This document shows, one piece after another, positions 1-7,100 of a stretch of DNA of 8,330 bases. A program made the position numbers and the translations under genes. Source of the DNA: Pseudomonadota bacterium (GTDB lineage: Bacteria; SAR324; XYD2-FULL-50-16; JAHJRI01); NCBI GenBank assembly GCA_022360105.1, contig JAKSDL010000159.1, forward strand, positions 1 to 8,330, in the 5' to 3' direction. The notes under the pieces are model-generated. The model searched no databases. It worked only from the letters and a program-made list of their open reading frames with translations, and had not been told where the DNA came from. The first letter of the stretch is position 1. Each line of letters opens with the position of its first letter.

Positions 1-1
1 C

Positions 2-232
2 ATTGAAGAAACTGAAGTTCTTCCACCTCAAAAACCGGTTGAAGCTGATACAAAAACTATCGATTACGTGGTCAAAAAGGGTGATTATCTATTTAGAATC
101 ACTAAAACCTACACTGGTGATGGTTATAATTACCCCAAGATTCAAAAAGAAAACAAAATTCCCAATGCTGATCTGATCTATCCTGATCAAGTCATCAAAA
201 TAAAAATCGAAAAGAAGTCCGAGCCTGAATAA
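2..232 (+). CDS. LysM-domain protein, C-terminal fragment
   Basis: This is the last 76 codons of a plus-strand gene whose start lies left of the window; it ends in TAA. Codons 1-20 are a Pro/Glu/Lys/Thr-rich stretch typical of a linker. From about codon 21 the protein reads as one LysM module: YVVKKGDYLFRITKTY at the start, then a KIQKENKIP segment and a closing IYPDQVIKI, matching the family pattern (V-x-x-GD-x-L-x-x-I ... I..aN.i ... i.PGq.i.I). LysM domains bind N-acetylglucosamine-containing glycans, usually peptidoglycan, so an envelope or cell-wall role is likely. The tail is Lys/Glu-rich and ends right after the domain. The N-terminal part is unseen, so the full protein could be a hydrolase, an OmpA/BON-type envelope protein or a plain LysM protein. 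The frame is open from the first base and has no internal stop. Confidence 0.85.
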   Translation: MEETEVLPPQKPVEADTKTIDYVVKKGDYLFRITKTYTGDGYNYPKIQKENKIPNADLIYPDQVIKIKIEKKSEPE

Positions 233-294
233 CTTCGATCTGAAATTGAATGAACATGTTTCACTCAAACTTCGCATCGAATTAGAATTGATTA

Positions 295-328
295 ATGGTG
301 GACCAAGCATAATAAAGTGATCCACCAT
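295..328. terminator. hairpin between convergent genes, possible terminator
   Basis: Arms 295-305 (ATGGTGGACCA) and 318-328 (TGATCCACCAT) flank a 12-nt AT-rich loop. Ten of 11 pairs are Watson-Crick; the remaining one is C-A in plus-strand RNA but G-U in minus-strand RNA. The hairpin therefore folds fully only for transcripts coming from the lipoprotein gene, whose stop is 44 bases away. A clean U-run is missing on both sides; the minus strand is only T-rich downstream. Its placement between two converging genes supports a terminator, but the missing U-tract keeps confidence low. Confidence 0.4.
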
Positions 329-371
329 ATGGATAATTATATGATTTATTTGATCGACTTGCCTGTACTGT

Positions 372-920
372 TTATTTACCCAAGTCAACAAGCATGGTTA
401 CGATATAGGAAGCAATATTATCAACATCTTTGAGTTCATCCTCTGCTCCCCAATTTCCTGACGAGATCTCCACATTAACAGCCATATCCTGAAAAGTACC
501 ATAGGTAGTCGTAAAACCAGCTTCCCCAAAGCTAGCTAGTTTTTCCTGATCATTTCTTACAGTTGCCTGGTATGACACTTCCGGCTTATGTAACGAATTG
601 CCGCCCCAGAAAAAAGTTCGATGATAATCGATTTTCAGATCCAATTTTGCGCCATTTCCGTTTGACGCAAATAATCCTTGTTCCTGTAATTGTTTGCCAA
701 GAGCAGTCTTAAAATTATCAGCCAGTTGTGTTTCACTCGCAAACCGTTCATCGCCTTCCTTCCCGCCATGTCCAAGAGTAAGCTTTACCTCAACATCACC
801 GACTGAGTATTTTGTTTCACCTTTCTTAAGCGGAGTAGGATCAACATGGTAGGTATATGCAGATCCACAACCAACTAAAAATAGAAGTGCAATTATTGCG
901 GCAGTAATATTAAATTTCAT
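372..920 (-). CDS. Putative lipoprotein of unknown function
   Basis: This encodes a 182-aa protein that I cannot assign to a family. Residues 1-17 form a signal peptide (Lys2, then a hydrophobic run AAIIALLFLVG) with lipobox LVGC, giving a lipidated Cys18. The residue after it is Gly19, not Asp, so in a diderm the usual sorting rule favours the outer membrane. The mature part is soluble. It contains a predicted helix at about residues 65-85 (QLADNFKTALGKQLQEQGL), then alternating strand-like segments (LDLKIDYHRTFF, VSYQATVRN) and a C-terminal helix. That helix-then-strand pattern resembles small envelope lipoproteins of the YajG/LpoB/DUF4136 kind, but no diagnostic motif is visible. The start is well supported: AAAGGAGG at 927-934 lies 6 bases before the ATG. 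It is downstream of the phosphodiesterase gene on the same strand, separated by 177 bases. Confidence 0.85.
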   Translation of the reverse strand: MKFNITAAIIALLFLVGCGSAYTYHVDPTPLKKGETKYSVGDVEVKLTLGHGGKEGDERFASETQLADNFKTALGKQLQEQGLFASNGNGAKLDLKIDYHRTFFWGGNSLHKPEVSYQATVRNDQEKLASFGEAGFTTTYGTFQDMAVNVEISSGNWGAEDELKDVDNIASYIVTMLVDLGK

Positions 921-926
921 ACCCTT

Positions 927-934
927 CCTCCTTT
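927..934 (-). promoter_or_regulatory. Ribosome binding site of the lipoprotein gene
   Basis: The minus strand reads AAAGGAGG with a 6-base spacer to the ATG at 918-920. It is the strongest Shine-Dalgarno site among the complete genes here and fixes that start. Confidence 0.85.
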
Positions 935-1097
935 GAAATTCGGTATAATTTATGGCAGGGAAAAATCTTTTTTTCCCACATTGATCGCCATGAGTACTAT
1001 TGAAAAAGAAAGAAAATATCCTGGCGAAAATTCCAATGTCAATGAGGTCAATTGATATTGATCAGGACAATGTCAGGTTTTCAGGAGAAAAGTTTTT

Positions 1098-2093
1098 TTA
1101 ACGACAGTGGCCAAGGTTTGGGAAATCGGTGATGAGAATGTTGGCAGGCCAGTGGCAATATCTTTCCAAATCTTTTTTTGTGTTTGGTGTGAAAAGGATC
1201 ACTTCAATCCCGGCGTCATTAGCTTGCTTTGCGGCGTTCCAAGTGATTACTGCCGTATGACTGACGATAGCTTCTGCCTTGGCAGTTCTGGCCATTTCCA
1301 ACGGGCTTTTCAATCGGGATTTGGTTAACCACCTGGATTTCACCACAGTCATTACCGGGTTTTCATCCGTACTGAACGGTGGATACGATAAGGATGCCAC
1401 AAAAGGAGAGTGAATCCTGGCTCGAAAGGCCGCTAAAGATTCACTATCGGGACCTTCAATATATATTTTGTTAGGCAAATCTGCCTTATCCAGACATTCT
1501 GCCAGAGCTTCAGCATACGCGTCGGGACTGGCTGTCAACACTCCGTCGATTTTTACATCCAGAAATAAAACCATACCGGGTGCAGTCTTCAATGCTCCCA
1601 GCACTTCATTTAGAGTAGGGATAGTTTCCGCTTTTGGGATTACATCCGGGAAATCCGGATCCGGTAAACCACCACAGAGAAATCCTGACTGCAATTCGCG
1701 GAGGGTTAGATTTTTTATCAGAATCTGCTCATTCAAGGTCTCACCTGACGTTTTTTGACATAATAATTTATGAATCCAGGGATCATGGGACAAAACAACT
1801 TGATTGTCCCCGGTGAGAACAACATCGATTTCAATACCTTGGTAGCGACTATCTGAATGCCGCGCTTTAGAAGTCGCAACACTATTCAACACAGCAGTGC
1901 GGGAATTCTGAGGCCACAGACCGCTACCGGCCCGGTGCGCAATAACCAGTGTTTTGCCTTGCAATTTCGGTTTTAGCCAATCTGTCGTTGAGATATAGCT
2001 GCTGACAAGAGCAATAACGATAATCCCTAATATTATTCTGAAGCTGTTTCTTTTTTTGATGAATTTCACGCGATACCCGATATCAATATTCAA
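1098..2093 (-). CDS. Membrane-anchored glycerophosphodiester phosphodiesterase family protein
   Basis: GDPD-family TIM-barrel enzyme, expected to hydrolyse glycerophosphodiesters to sn-glycerol 3-phosphate and an alcohol, probably outside the inner membrane. Residues 18-33 are a single hydrophobic segment (anchor or uncleaved signal) after a basic N-terminus. The catalytic signature is in order: H53-R54 (IAHRAG), E88-x-D90 (GIEID), H103-D104 (LSHDP), then IPTLNEVL at 158-165 and the closing ILITDFP near 319-325. Two positions depart from the norm: the usual PEN is PQN (61-63), and the third metal ligand in the family's ExK motif is Asp (LFLDVK, D179). H, R, E-x-D and H-D are all kept, so activity is likely. 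No ATG exists before codon 174. The listed start is TTG at 2091-2093, with GTG at codon 9 as the alternative; neither has a good ribosome site. Length (331 aa) is normal for an anchored member. Confidence 0.88.
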   Translation of the reverse strand: MNIDIGYRVKFIKKRNSFRIILGIIVIALVSSYISTTDWLKPKLQGKTLVIAHRAGSGLWPQNSRTAVLNSVATSKARHSDSRYQGIEIDVVLTGDNQVVLSHDPWIHKLLCQKTSGETLNEQILIKNLTLRELQSGFLCGGLPDPDFPDVIPKAETIPTLNEVLGALKTAPGMVLFLDVKIDGVLTASPDAYAEALAECLDKADLPNKIYIEGPDSESLAAFRARIHSPFVASLSYPPFSTDENPVMTVVKSRWLTKSRLKSPLEMARTAKAEAIVSHTAVITWNAAKQANDAGIEVILFTPNTKKDLERYCHWPANILITDFPNLGHCR

Positions 2094-2128
2094 TATGGCT
2101 CACAGATGAGTGCCTGAAATCTTGTAAC

Positions 2129-2157
2129 ATCATAGCGTAATATTAATGCAGCTGCAA
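2129..2157 (-). promoter_or_regulatory. Probable sigma-70-type promoter of the phosphodiesterase gene
   Basis: On the minus strand, -35 TTGCAG (2152-2157) and -10 TATGAT (2129-2134) are separated by exactly 17 bases. The -10 matches consensus at 5 of 6 positions and the -35 at 3 of 6. Transcription would begin near 2122, about 30 bases before the TTG start. A perfect 10-bp palindrome TGCAGCTGCA (2147-2156) overlaps the -35 box and could be an operator half or chance. It implies that the phosphodiesterase is transcribed separately from galM. Confidence 0.45.
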
Positions 2158-2254
2158 AAATTAAATCCCGGGTTTAAATGGCAGGATACGATGAAATAGC
2201 GAATAGCAGCTATTACAAGGCTGGATAAGGGTTTAGCGATTTTCCGCTCAGGCA

Positions 2255-3286
2255 CTAATCGCGAATATCGAACCTGTGTAGGGTTCTTTGTTGATAGATT
2301 TCACCCGGGGAAAGCAATATGGAAGGGAAATTCGCTTGATTGACCGCATCGGGAAAGCACTGGGCCTCCAAACACAGGGCGTCATATTTTTGAAAACCGA
2401 AATCCTCAAAACGGTGCAGGAAATTGCCGCTGTAAAACTGAACACCTGGCTCTGTTGTTGAAACAGACATAAGACGGCCGCTTACAGGATCGTGTACCTC
2501 TGCTATCTTCATGCACTCCCCCCGTTCTTTGCGAATGACATAGCAATGATCAAATCCACCGGCCATCTCCAAATCCTTTCCTACCGGTTTTGTGGTTCGA
2601 AAATCGAAGGGTGTGCCTTCAACAGTTTTGAACTCTCCGGTAGGTATCAAATTTTCATCGACCGGCAGATAGGAGTCACAAACCAAGTTTAGCTCATGAC
2701 CCAGAATATTGTCTTTTTTCTCACCGGACAGGTTCCAATACGCGTGATTAGTCAGGTTGACGGGGCAGGTCTTATCGACAGTAGCATTGTAATCGATAAT
2801 CAGTTCGTTATCTGAGGTCAGGGTATAACCGACAGTAACATCCAGGTTGCCCGGATAACCGTCTTCACCATCCTTACTCAGGTAATTACAGATGACGGTC
2901 GCACCAGCGGATGATTCCACTGTTTTCATGTTCCAAAGCACCTTACTGATACCCTTGGTCCCACCATGGAGGTGATTTACTTCCCTTTCATTTTTGACTA
3001 GTTGAAATTGTTGAGAGTCGATGGAAAATTTACCGGCAGCAATTCTGTTAGCCACTCGTCCCACGGTGGCTCCAAAAAAACCACCACGGTTTTCGCAGTC
3101 AGCCACATTTCGCGGCCCAATGGTAATTTCCTCCACATACCCGGATTTATCCGGTGTTTTCACAGAGATCAGTGTTGCTCCAAAATTGATGACAGAAATG
3201 GATACACCGTTGTTGTTTGTCAGTTGGCAGACCTGAACCTCGCGGCCATCACCGGTTTTCCCGAAATCAGATTGTTCAATTTTCAT
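2255..3286 (-). CDS. galM: Aldose 1-epimerase (mutarotase)
   Basis: Cytoplasmic enzyme that interconverts the alpha and beta anomers of hexoses such as galactose and glucose, feeding the Leloir pathway. From the ATG at 3284-3286 it is 343 aa, the usual length. Family landmarks, numbered from this ATG: GRVANRI with R81; NHLHGG with H107; NLTNHAYWNL with H181, the catalytic acid; FDHCY with D246; TTEPGVQFYSGNFL; LEAQCFPD with E307, the catalytic base; and LSPGEIYQQRT near the C-terminus. These correspond to R71, H96, H170, D243 and E304 of the Lactococcus lactis enzyme. The frame extends three codons upstream to a TTG (3293-3295), but MKIEQSDFGKT aligns best with galM N-termini. Neither start has a Shine-Dalgarno match. 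No galK, galT or sugar transporter lies beside it, so the substrate pathway cannot be read from context. Confidence 0.93.
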   Translation of the reverse strand: MKIEQSDFGKTGDGREVQVCQLTNNNGVSISVINFGATLISVKTPDKSGYVEEITIGPRNVADCENRGGFFGATVGRVANRIAAGKFSIDSQQFQLVKNEREVNHLHGGTKGISKVLWNMKTVESSAGATVICNYLSKDGEDGYPGNLDVTVGYTLTSDNELIIDYNATVDKTCPVNLTNHAYWNLSGEKKDNILGHELNLVCDSYLPVDENLIPTGEFKTVEGTPFDFRTTKPVGKDLEMAGGFDHCYVIRKERGECMKIAEVHDPVSGRLMSVSTTEPGVQFYSGNFLHRFEDFGFQKYDALCLEAQCFPDAVNQANFPSILLSPGEIYQQRTLHRFDIRD

Positions 3287-3467
3287 GATTAGCAAAAGGA
3301 GAGTGCAACCAGGCTGCTTGAAATTTGGATTGGTGAGCCTGATGCCGTTTTTGGTTTTCTTCGTGAGTTAGCGCTTTATACTTGGGAGGGTAGCTTATTG
3401 GGAGTGGATTGAAAAGATCATAAGTTCAAATGCTCTTGACTTTCATACGCAAGGCATAAAACATCCC

Positions 3468-3494
3468 TATATCCGCTACGCTCAGGATGACACA
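3468..3494 (-). repeat. Segment resembling a common dispersed intergenic repeat
   Basis: The minus strand reads TGTCATCCTGAGCGTAGCGG. From memory this closely matches a motif (TGTCATCCTGAGCGAAGCGA) that recurs in intergenic DNA of many unrelated bacterial genomes. Only one copy is present here, so repetitiveness cannot be shown from the window. A shorter match, GGATGACACA, occurs at 3485-3494 within it and again at 3662-3671. Confidence 0.4.
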
Positions 3495-3565
3495 CAATCC
3501 CAATTCTCTAAAACCACATGACATTGCCGTAGGGGGGAGGGAACATGTGATGCACTATTAACGAT

Positions 3566-3585
3566 CAATGATCAATTGATCATTG
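3566..3585. repeat. Perfect 20-bp palindrome
   Basis: CAATGATCAATTGATCATTG is identical to its own reverse complement. It has no loop, so it suits a dimeric DNA-binding protein better than an RNA hairpin. It lies 145 bases before the NifU-like ATG and 280 bases before the galM ATG, inside the shared intergenic region, which is consistent with an operator. AT-richness raises the chance of fortuitous palindromes, though 20 perfect bases is long. Confidence 0.6.
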
Positions 3586-3692
3586 TGAATGGCAAATTAT
3601 TGGTAGAAGGCAACACCCGGAATTTTAAACAATAGACGATTTACCTCAATGCTCAACGATGGGATGACACAGTACAATTACAGGAAGTTGCT

Positions 3693-3764
3693 ATGAATCC
3701 CAATCACCTATTTACCTTGCCCAACCACCATGGAATTTACAAAAGAACAAAAAGAATTTTTTGA
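3693..3764 (+). CDS. Possible short upstream ORF overlapping the NifU-like start
   Basis: A 23-codon ORF starts at ATG 3693 behind an AGGAAG (3682-3687, 5-base spacer), a better ribosome site than the NifU-like gene itself has. It runs in another frame and stops at TGA 3762-3764, 35 bases inside the downstream gene. The peptide begins MNPNHLF, is basic at its C-terminus and has no recognisable motif. It could serve as a translational leader coupling ribosomes to the ATG at 3730, or be chance. Confidence 0.25.
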   Translation: MNPNHLFTLPNHHGIYKRTKRIF

Positions 3765-4140
3765 CAACCACTCACGAAAAATGATCGAACTGGCTTACGA
3801 CTTTGATCGTCATGAAAAAGTCTTCAGACCGGATGGATTTGGAAAGGGCACCAGTGATTGCGGAGATACCATTGCTATTTCGCTGTCAACCATGAAAAAA
3901 GTCATTCAGTTCGTATCCTTGGAAATCGAAGGTTGTGTTTACACAAATGCTTGTGCCAACGCCGTTGCCCAGATTGCTGAAGGCAAGACCATCGATCAGG
4001 CAATGCAAATCACACCTGAGCAGGTTGCCAACTATCTGGAATCCCTCCCCGAAGATTCCTTCCATTGCGCGGAATTAGCCACCAGTGCTATGATTCAAGC
4101 AATTCTGGACTACAAAAAGAAACCCATTACAAATCACTAA
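3730..4140 (+). CDS. Stand-alone NifU/IscU N-terminal-type Fe-S cluster scaffold
   Basis: A 136-aa cytoplasmic protein of the NifU_N/IscU fold, which assembles [2Fe-2S]/[4Fe-4S] clusters with a cysteine desulfurase and hands them to apoproteins. All expected ligands are present and correctly spaced: C44 and D46 in SDCGDT, C69 in IEGCVYTNACANAV, then H112-C113 in FHCAELA. These match C37, D39, C63, H105 and C106 of E. coli IscU. The intervening AEGKTIDQAMQITPEQV and C-terminal AILDYKKK also follow the family. An extra cysteine, C75, sits six residues after C69, where IscU has small residues; some stand-alone bacterial homologues share an ACANA/ACGS-like turn. No LPPVK-type HscA-binding motif is present; the site reads LPEDSFHC. 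No iscS, nifS or other Fe-S genes are adjacent. The ATG lacks a Shine-Dalgarno. It ends 32 bases from the converging kinase gene. Confidence 0.88.
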   Translation: MEFTKEQKEFFDNHSRKMIELAYDFDRHEKVFRPDGFGKGTSDCGDTIAISLSTMKKVIQFVSLEIEGCVYTNACANAVAQIAEGKTIDQAMQITPEQVANYLESLPEDSFHCAELATSAMIQAILDYKKKPITNH

Positions 4141-4172
4141 TGCGGGTAAATTTTAACCAGGTTATAAAGGGT

Positions 4173-7100
4173 CTATTTAATTGGAATGATGAAGTTAAAG
4201 GTTGCACCGTTGTCCGAATTGTTTTCCGCCCAGATGGAGCCTTGATGAGCATCGATAATCTGTTTGCAGATTGCCAGCCCTAACCCGGTGCCTTTTTTCT
4301 TGGTTTTTTTATGTTTTGCCTGCACATATCTTTCGAAAACGGATTCCAATTCGTCATTTGGTATCCCCACACCTTTGTCGCTGACTGATACTTTAAGCTT
4401 TTTGTCATTTAGAGTCTGTTTAATTGTAATTTCGGTATCGTTAGGAGCGAATTTTAAGGCATTTGACATCAGATTCCTGATAACCTGCCTTATCCTGTCA
4501 AAATCAAAAGCAATCTCTGGCTCCGTTTCTAAAAGGTCATAGACAAGCTTAACACGATTCTCTTCGGCAATTGCAGCGAATTCATTACCAACCTTCAAAA
4601 TTGCCGGGGATAGTGGCTGCTCCAGAAACTCGTAATCCATCATTCCTGCTTCAAGCTTGGCCAAATCCAGCAGGTCGTTTAGGATCGACATCATGTTATT
4701 GCTGCTTTCTTTAATAGCATTAAAAAACTTGTGGAACTTATCGGAAGTATCAGTAATTCTTTTTAGTCCCAAGTAGGTATAGCTCATGATCACATGAATA
4801 GGTGATCTCAATTCATGGCTAACATAGGATAAATATTCTGACTTGGCCTGGTTAGCCAGGTCCGCTGCTTCTTTTTCCATTTGCAGCCGTTCTGCCTTCT
4901 TGCGATCGGTGATATCCGTAAGAATTGCCTCCAATAACAGTTCTCTGGTAGAGTCATCTTTGACCACCTGGATACTGGCAGCTACATCAACAACAGTTTT
5001 GTCCTTTCGATAAAACTGCAATTCATACCGTTCCAAACGAGACTGATTGCTCAGCATTTCAAGCAAAAGGCCGGTCTGGCTCTTGTCCACGAAAAGATCG
5101 TTAACGTTGTTGCCAACTTCCTGAACGAGTTCCCAACGGTCTCTGTATCCGAGCATTCTGGCCGATGCAGGATTGCCTGAAATTACTTCTCCATCAGGTT
5201 TAAGTACGACAATTCCTTCTGCTGCGTTTTCAAATATACCTCGGTATTTCTTCTCAGCAGCAATGAGTTCCTTAACGGATCTGGCAAGTTTTGCATGGAA
5301 GTCAATACGGAGTAAGAGCTCATTTTTTTCTACCGGTTTGGTAAAATAATCATTTCCGCCTTCGGTAAAAGCGCCTTGCTTGTCCTTGGGTTCTGTTCTG
5401 GCCGTAAGAAAAAGGATAGGCAATTCTTCTTTGCTATACGTTTTTCTGATTTTACGTGCTGTTTCAAAGCCGTTCATCCGAGGCATCATAACATCCAAAA
5501 GAATAACATCGGGTTTGGATTGTTCGAGCTTCAAAAGGCATTCCTGGCCTGACCGAGCTGTCTCCACACGAATCCCGGCATTACGCAAGTTGTTTTCAAC
5601 AACCTTTAAGCTGACAAACTCATCGTCAACCACTAAAACATGCAACGTTGATTGGCCGCCGAATTGCAGCTGCCCTTCTGCGGAATGTCTTTCAATTGCT
5701 GCTGAAGGGATGAAATTCTTTTGATAAGGTTCCTTTTTCTCTTTTGAAAATAATTCGATATTGCCAGTGCTATTAGTTGAAGGCTGGGAATAACTGTTGG
5801 TTGAAGAGCTAACAGTTTTATCGCCGCTGACCGTATCATTGTCAGCAATTTTTAGATCAAAGGTAAAAATCGAACCGATACCTACTTCCGATTCGACTGA
5901 AATGATTCCCCCATGCATCTCCACAAGGCGTTTAGTGATGGCTAATCCTAATCCGTTACCACCTTGTTCTTTCTCCGTGAGCCCGCCAACCTGTTCAAAT
6001 GATCGAAATATGGTTTGATGATCTTTGTCTGGAATTCCAATGCCTGTATCTGCAACAAAAACCTGAACTTTGCCACCGTTAACTTTTGCAGAGATAGATA
6101 CACTCCCGCTCTCCGTGAATTTAATGGCGTTATCAACCAGATTGTGGAAAATCTGCAAAAGCCTGTTTTCGTCAGCATAAATGAGAGGCAAATAGGATGG
6201 CACTTCATTCTTGAGGGCAAGATTCTTTTCCATTGCAGCTTGAAAAGACAGGGTCAATACCGCATCAGCAATTGTCCATAAATCCAGTGATTTGGAAGAC
6301 AGTTTTATATCCTGGTTTTTTAGTTTCGAGATATCAAGAATGTCTTTGATCAGAGTTGCCAATCTTTGACCACTGTTGGCAATCAAACGAATATTGTCTT
6401 TTTGAACAGGATTAAGTTCACCGGCGGCTCCATCCAGAAGTGAGGTCGCTATACCGCTTATTCCCATCAAAGGTGTACGCAATTCCTGCGATGTGCTGAT
6501 TAAGAATTCGTCTTTAAGACGATCCATTTTTTTCAATTCTGAAGTCAAAGATTCAATTGATTCGAATGCTTTGGAATAGCGCTTCGAAAGCACTAGCGCC
6601 TGGGTTAAAACAAATAGAAACAATCCAAATGAAAAAAGCTGATTTCCAATGGCAAAATAATTAAGCACCACCAAGTCATTTATCAATGACAATGTAGCTG
6701 CCAGCGCACCAAATAGGATCAGCCAGGATCCGGTGCGCTTTTTTCTGACCGCCTTGACAATTCCGACCAGCACATAAACAGCAACCAATGCCGTTAAAAC
6801 CTGATAAAAGTTTGCAGTCCGGCTAAAAATGACAGCCGGGATCAAAATCGAGAATAAACTGAAAAGGCATCCAACCAACAGAAGCACTTTGCCTATTGTT
6901 AACGATATCTCTCGCTTAAAAAGAGATGCCATAAACAGTGTGTACAAAGGGACAGACAGGTAGAATGTGATATATTCCAAAGTTCTGGCCCACTCCCAGC
7001 TTAACCCCGGGAAAACATCAGTCAGCCAGCGTTCACCAGTTAGTAAGGTTCTAAGGGAGATTAACAAACAAAGAGATCCTAAAAAAAGTGGTGAAACATC

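Larger units (their letters stand above)
3296..3729. other. Gene-free stretch between divergent galM and NifU-like genes
   Basis: This stretch holds no convincing gene; frames on both strands are broken. It must carry the promoters for galM (leftward) and the NifU-like gene (rightward). A minus-strand TATAAA at 3375-3380 is a possible galM -10, but no -35 lies at the right distance. A plus-strand TACAAT at 3673-3678 is a possible -10 for the rightward gene, with only a weak TGCTCA 17 bases upstream. The stretch also holds a G-run (GGGGGGAGGG, 3532-3541), a 20-bp palindrome and a repeat-like segment, listed separately. Confidence 0.6.

Noticed and set aside
89..391. Minus-strand 100-codon open frame opposite the LysM gene end
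   Set aside because: It lies antisense to a clear LysM module, runs across the intergenic hairpin and overlaps the lipoprotein stop. The product has no motif.
1021..1097. Terminator after the phosphodiesterase gene
   Set aside because: Only short self-complementary bits (TCAAT/ATTGA, GACAATGTC) are present, with no stem-plus-T-run arrangement on the minus strand.
2161..2178. Near-palindrome around CCCGGG
   Set aside because: It has two internal mismatch pairs and no positional logic relative to the proposed promoter.
2202..2214. AATAGC-A-GCTATT inverted repeat below galM
   Set aside because: The arms are six bases with a one-base centre, so it cannot form a terminator hairpin and is short enough to be chance.
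3002..3292. Plus-strand open frames inside galM (also at 2492-2692 and 3021-3236)
   Set aside because: They are antisense shadows of galM, whose conserved catalytic motifs fix the coding strand.
3298..3304. Plus-strand AAAAGGAGAGTG resembling a ribosome site with GTG
   Set aside because: The frame that follows is very short and has no homologous character. It lies at the galM start on the opposite strand.
4141..4172. Terminator between the converging scaffold and kinase genes
   Set aside because: Only a 3-bp AAC/GTT pairing and an interrupted GGTAAA/TTTAACC pairing are visible, with no T-run. This is too weak to call.
4065..4283. Plus-strand frame bridging the scaffold and kinase ends
   Set aside because: It overlaps two well-supported genes in wrong frames and has no ribosome site.
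5380..5724. Plus-strand 114-codon frame inside the sensor kinase
   Set aside because: It is antisense to the receiver domain, where D746, D790, T820 and K842 are all conserved on the minus strand.
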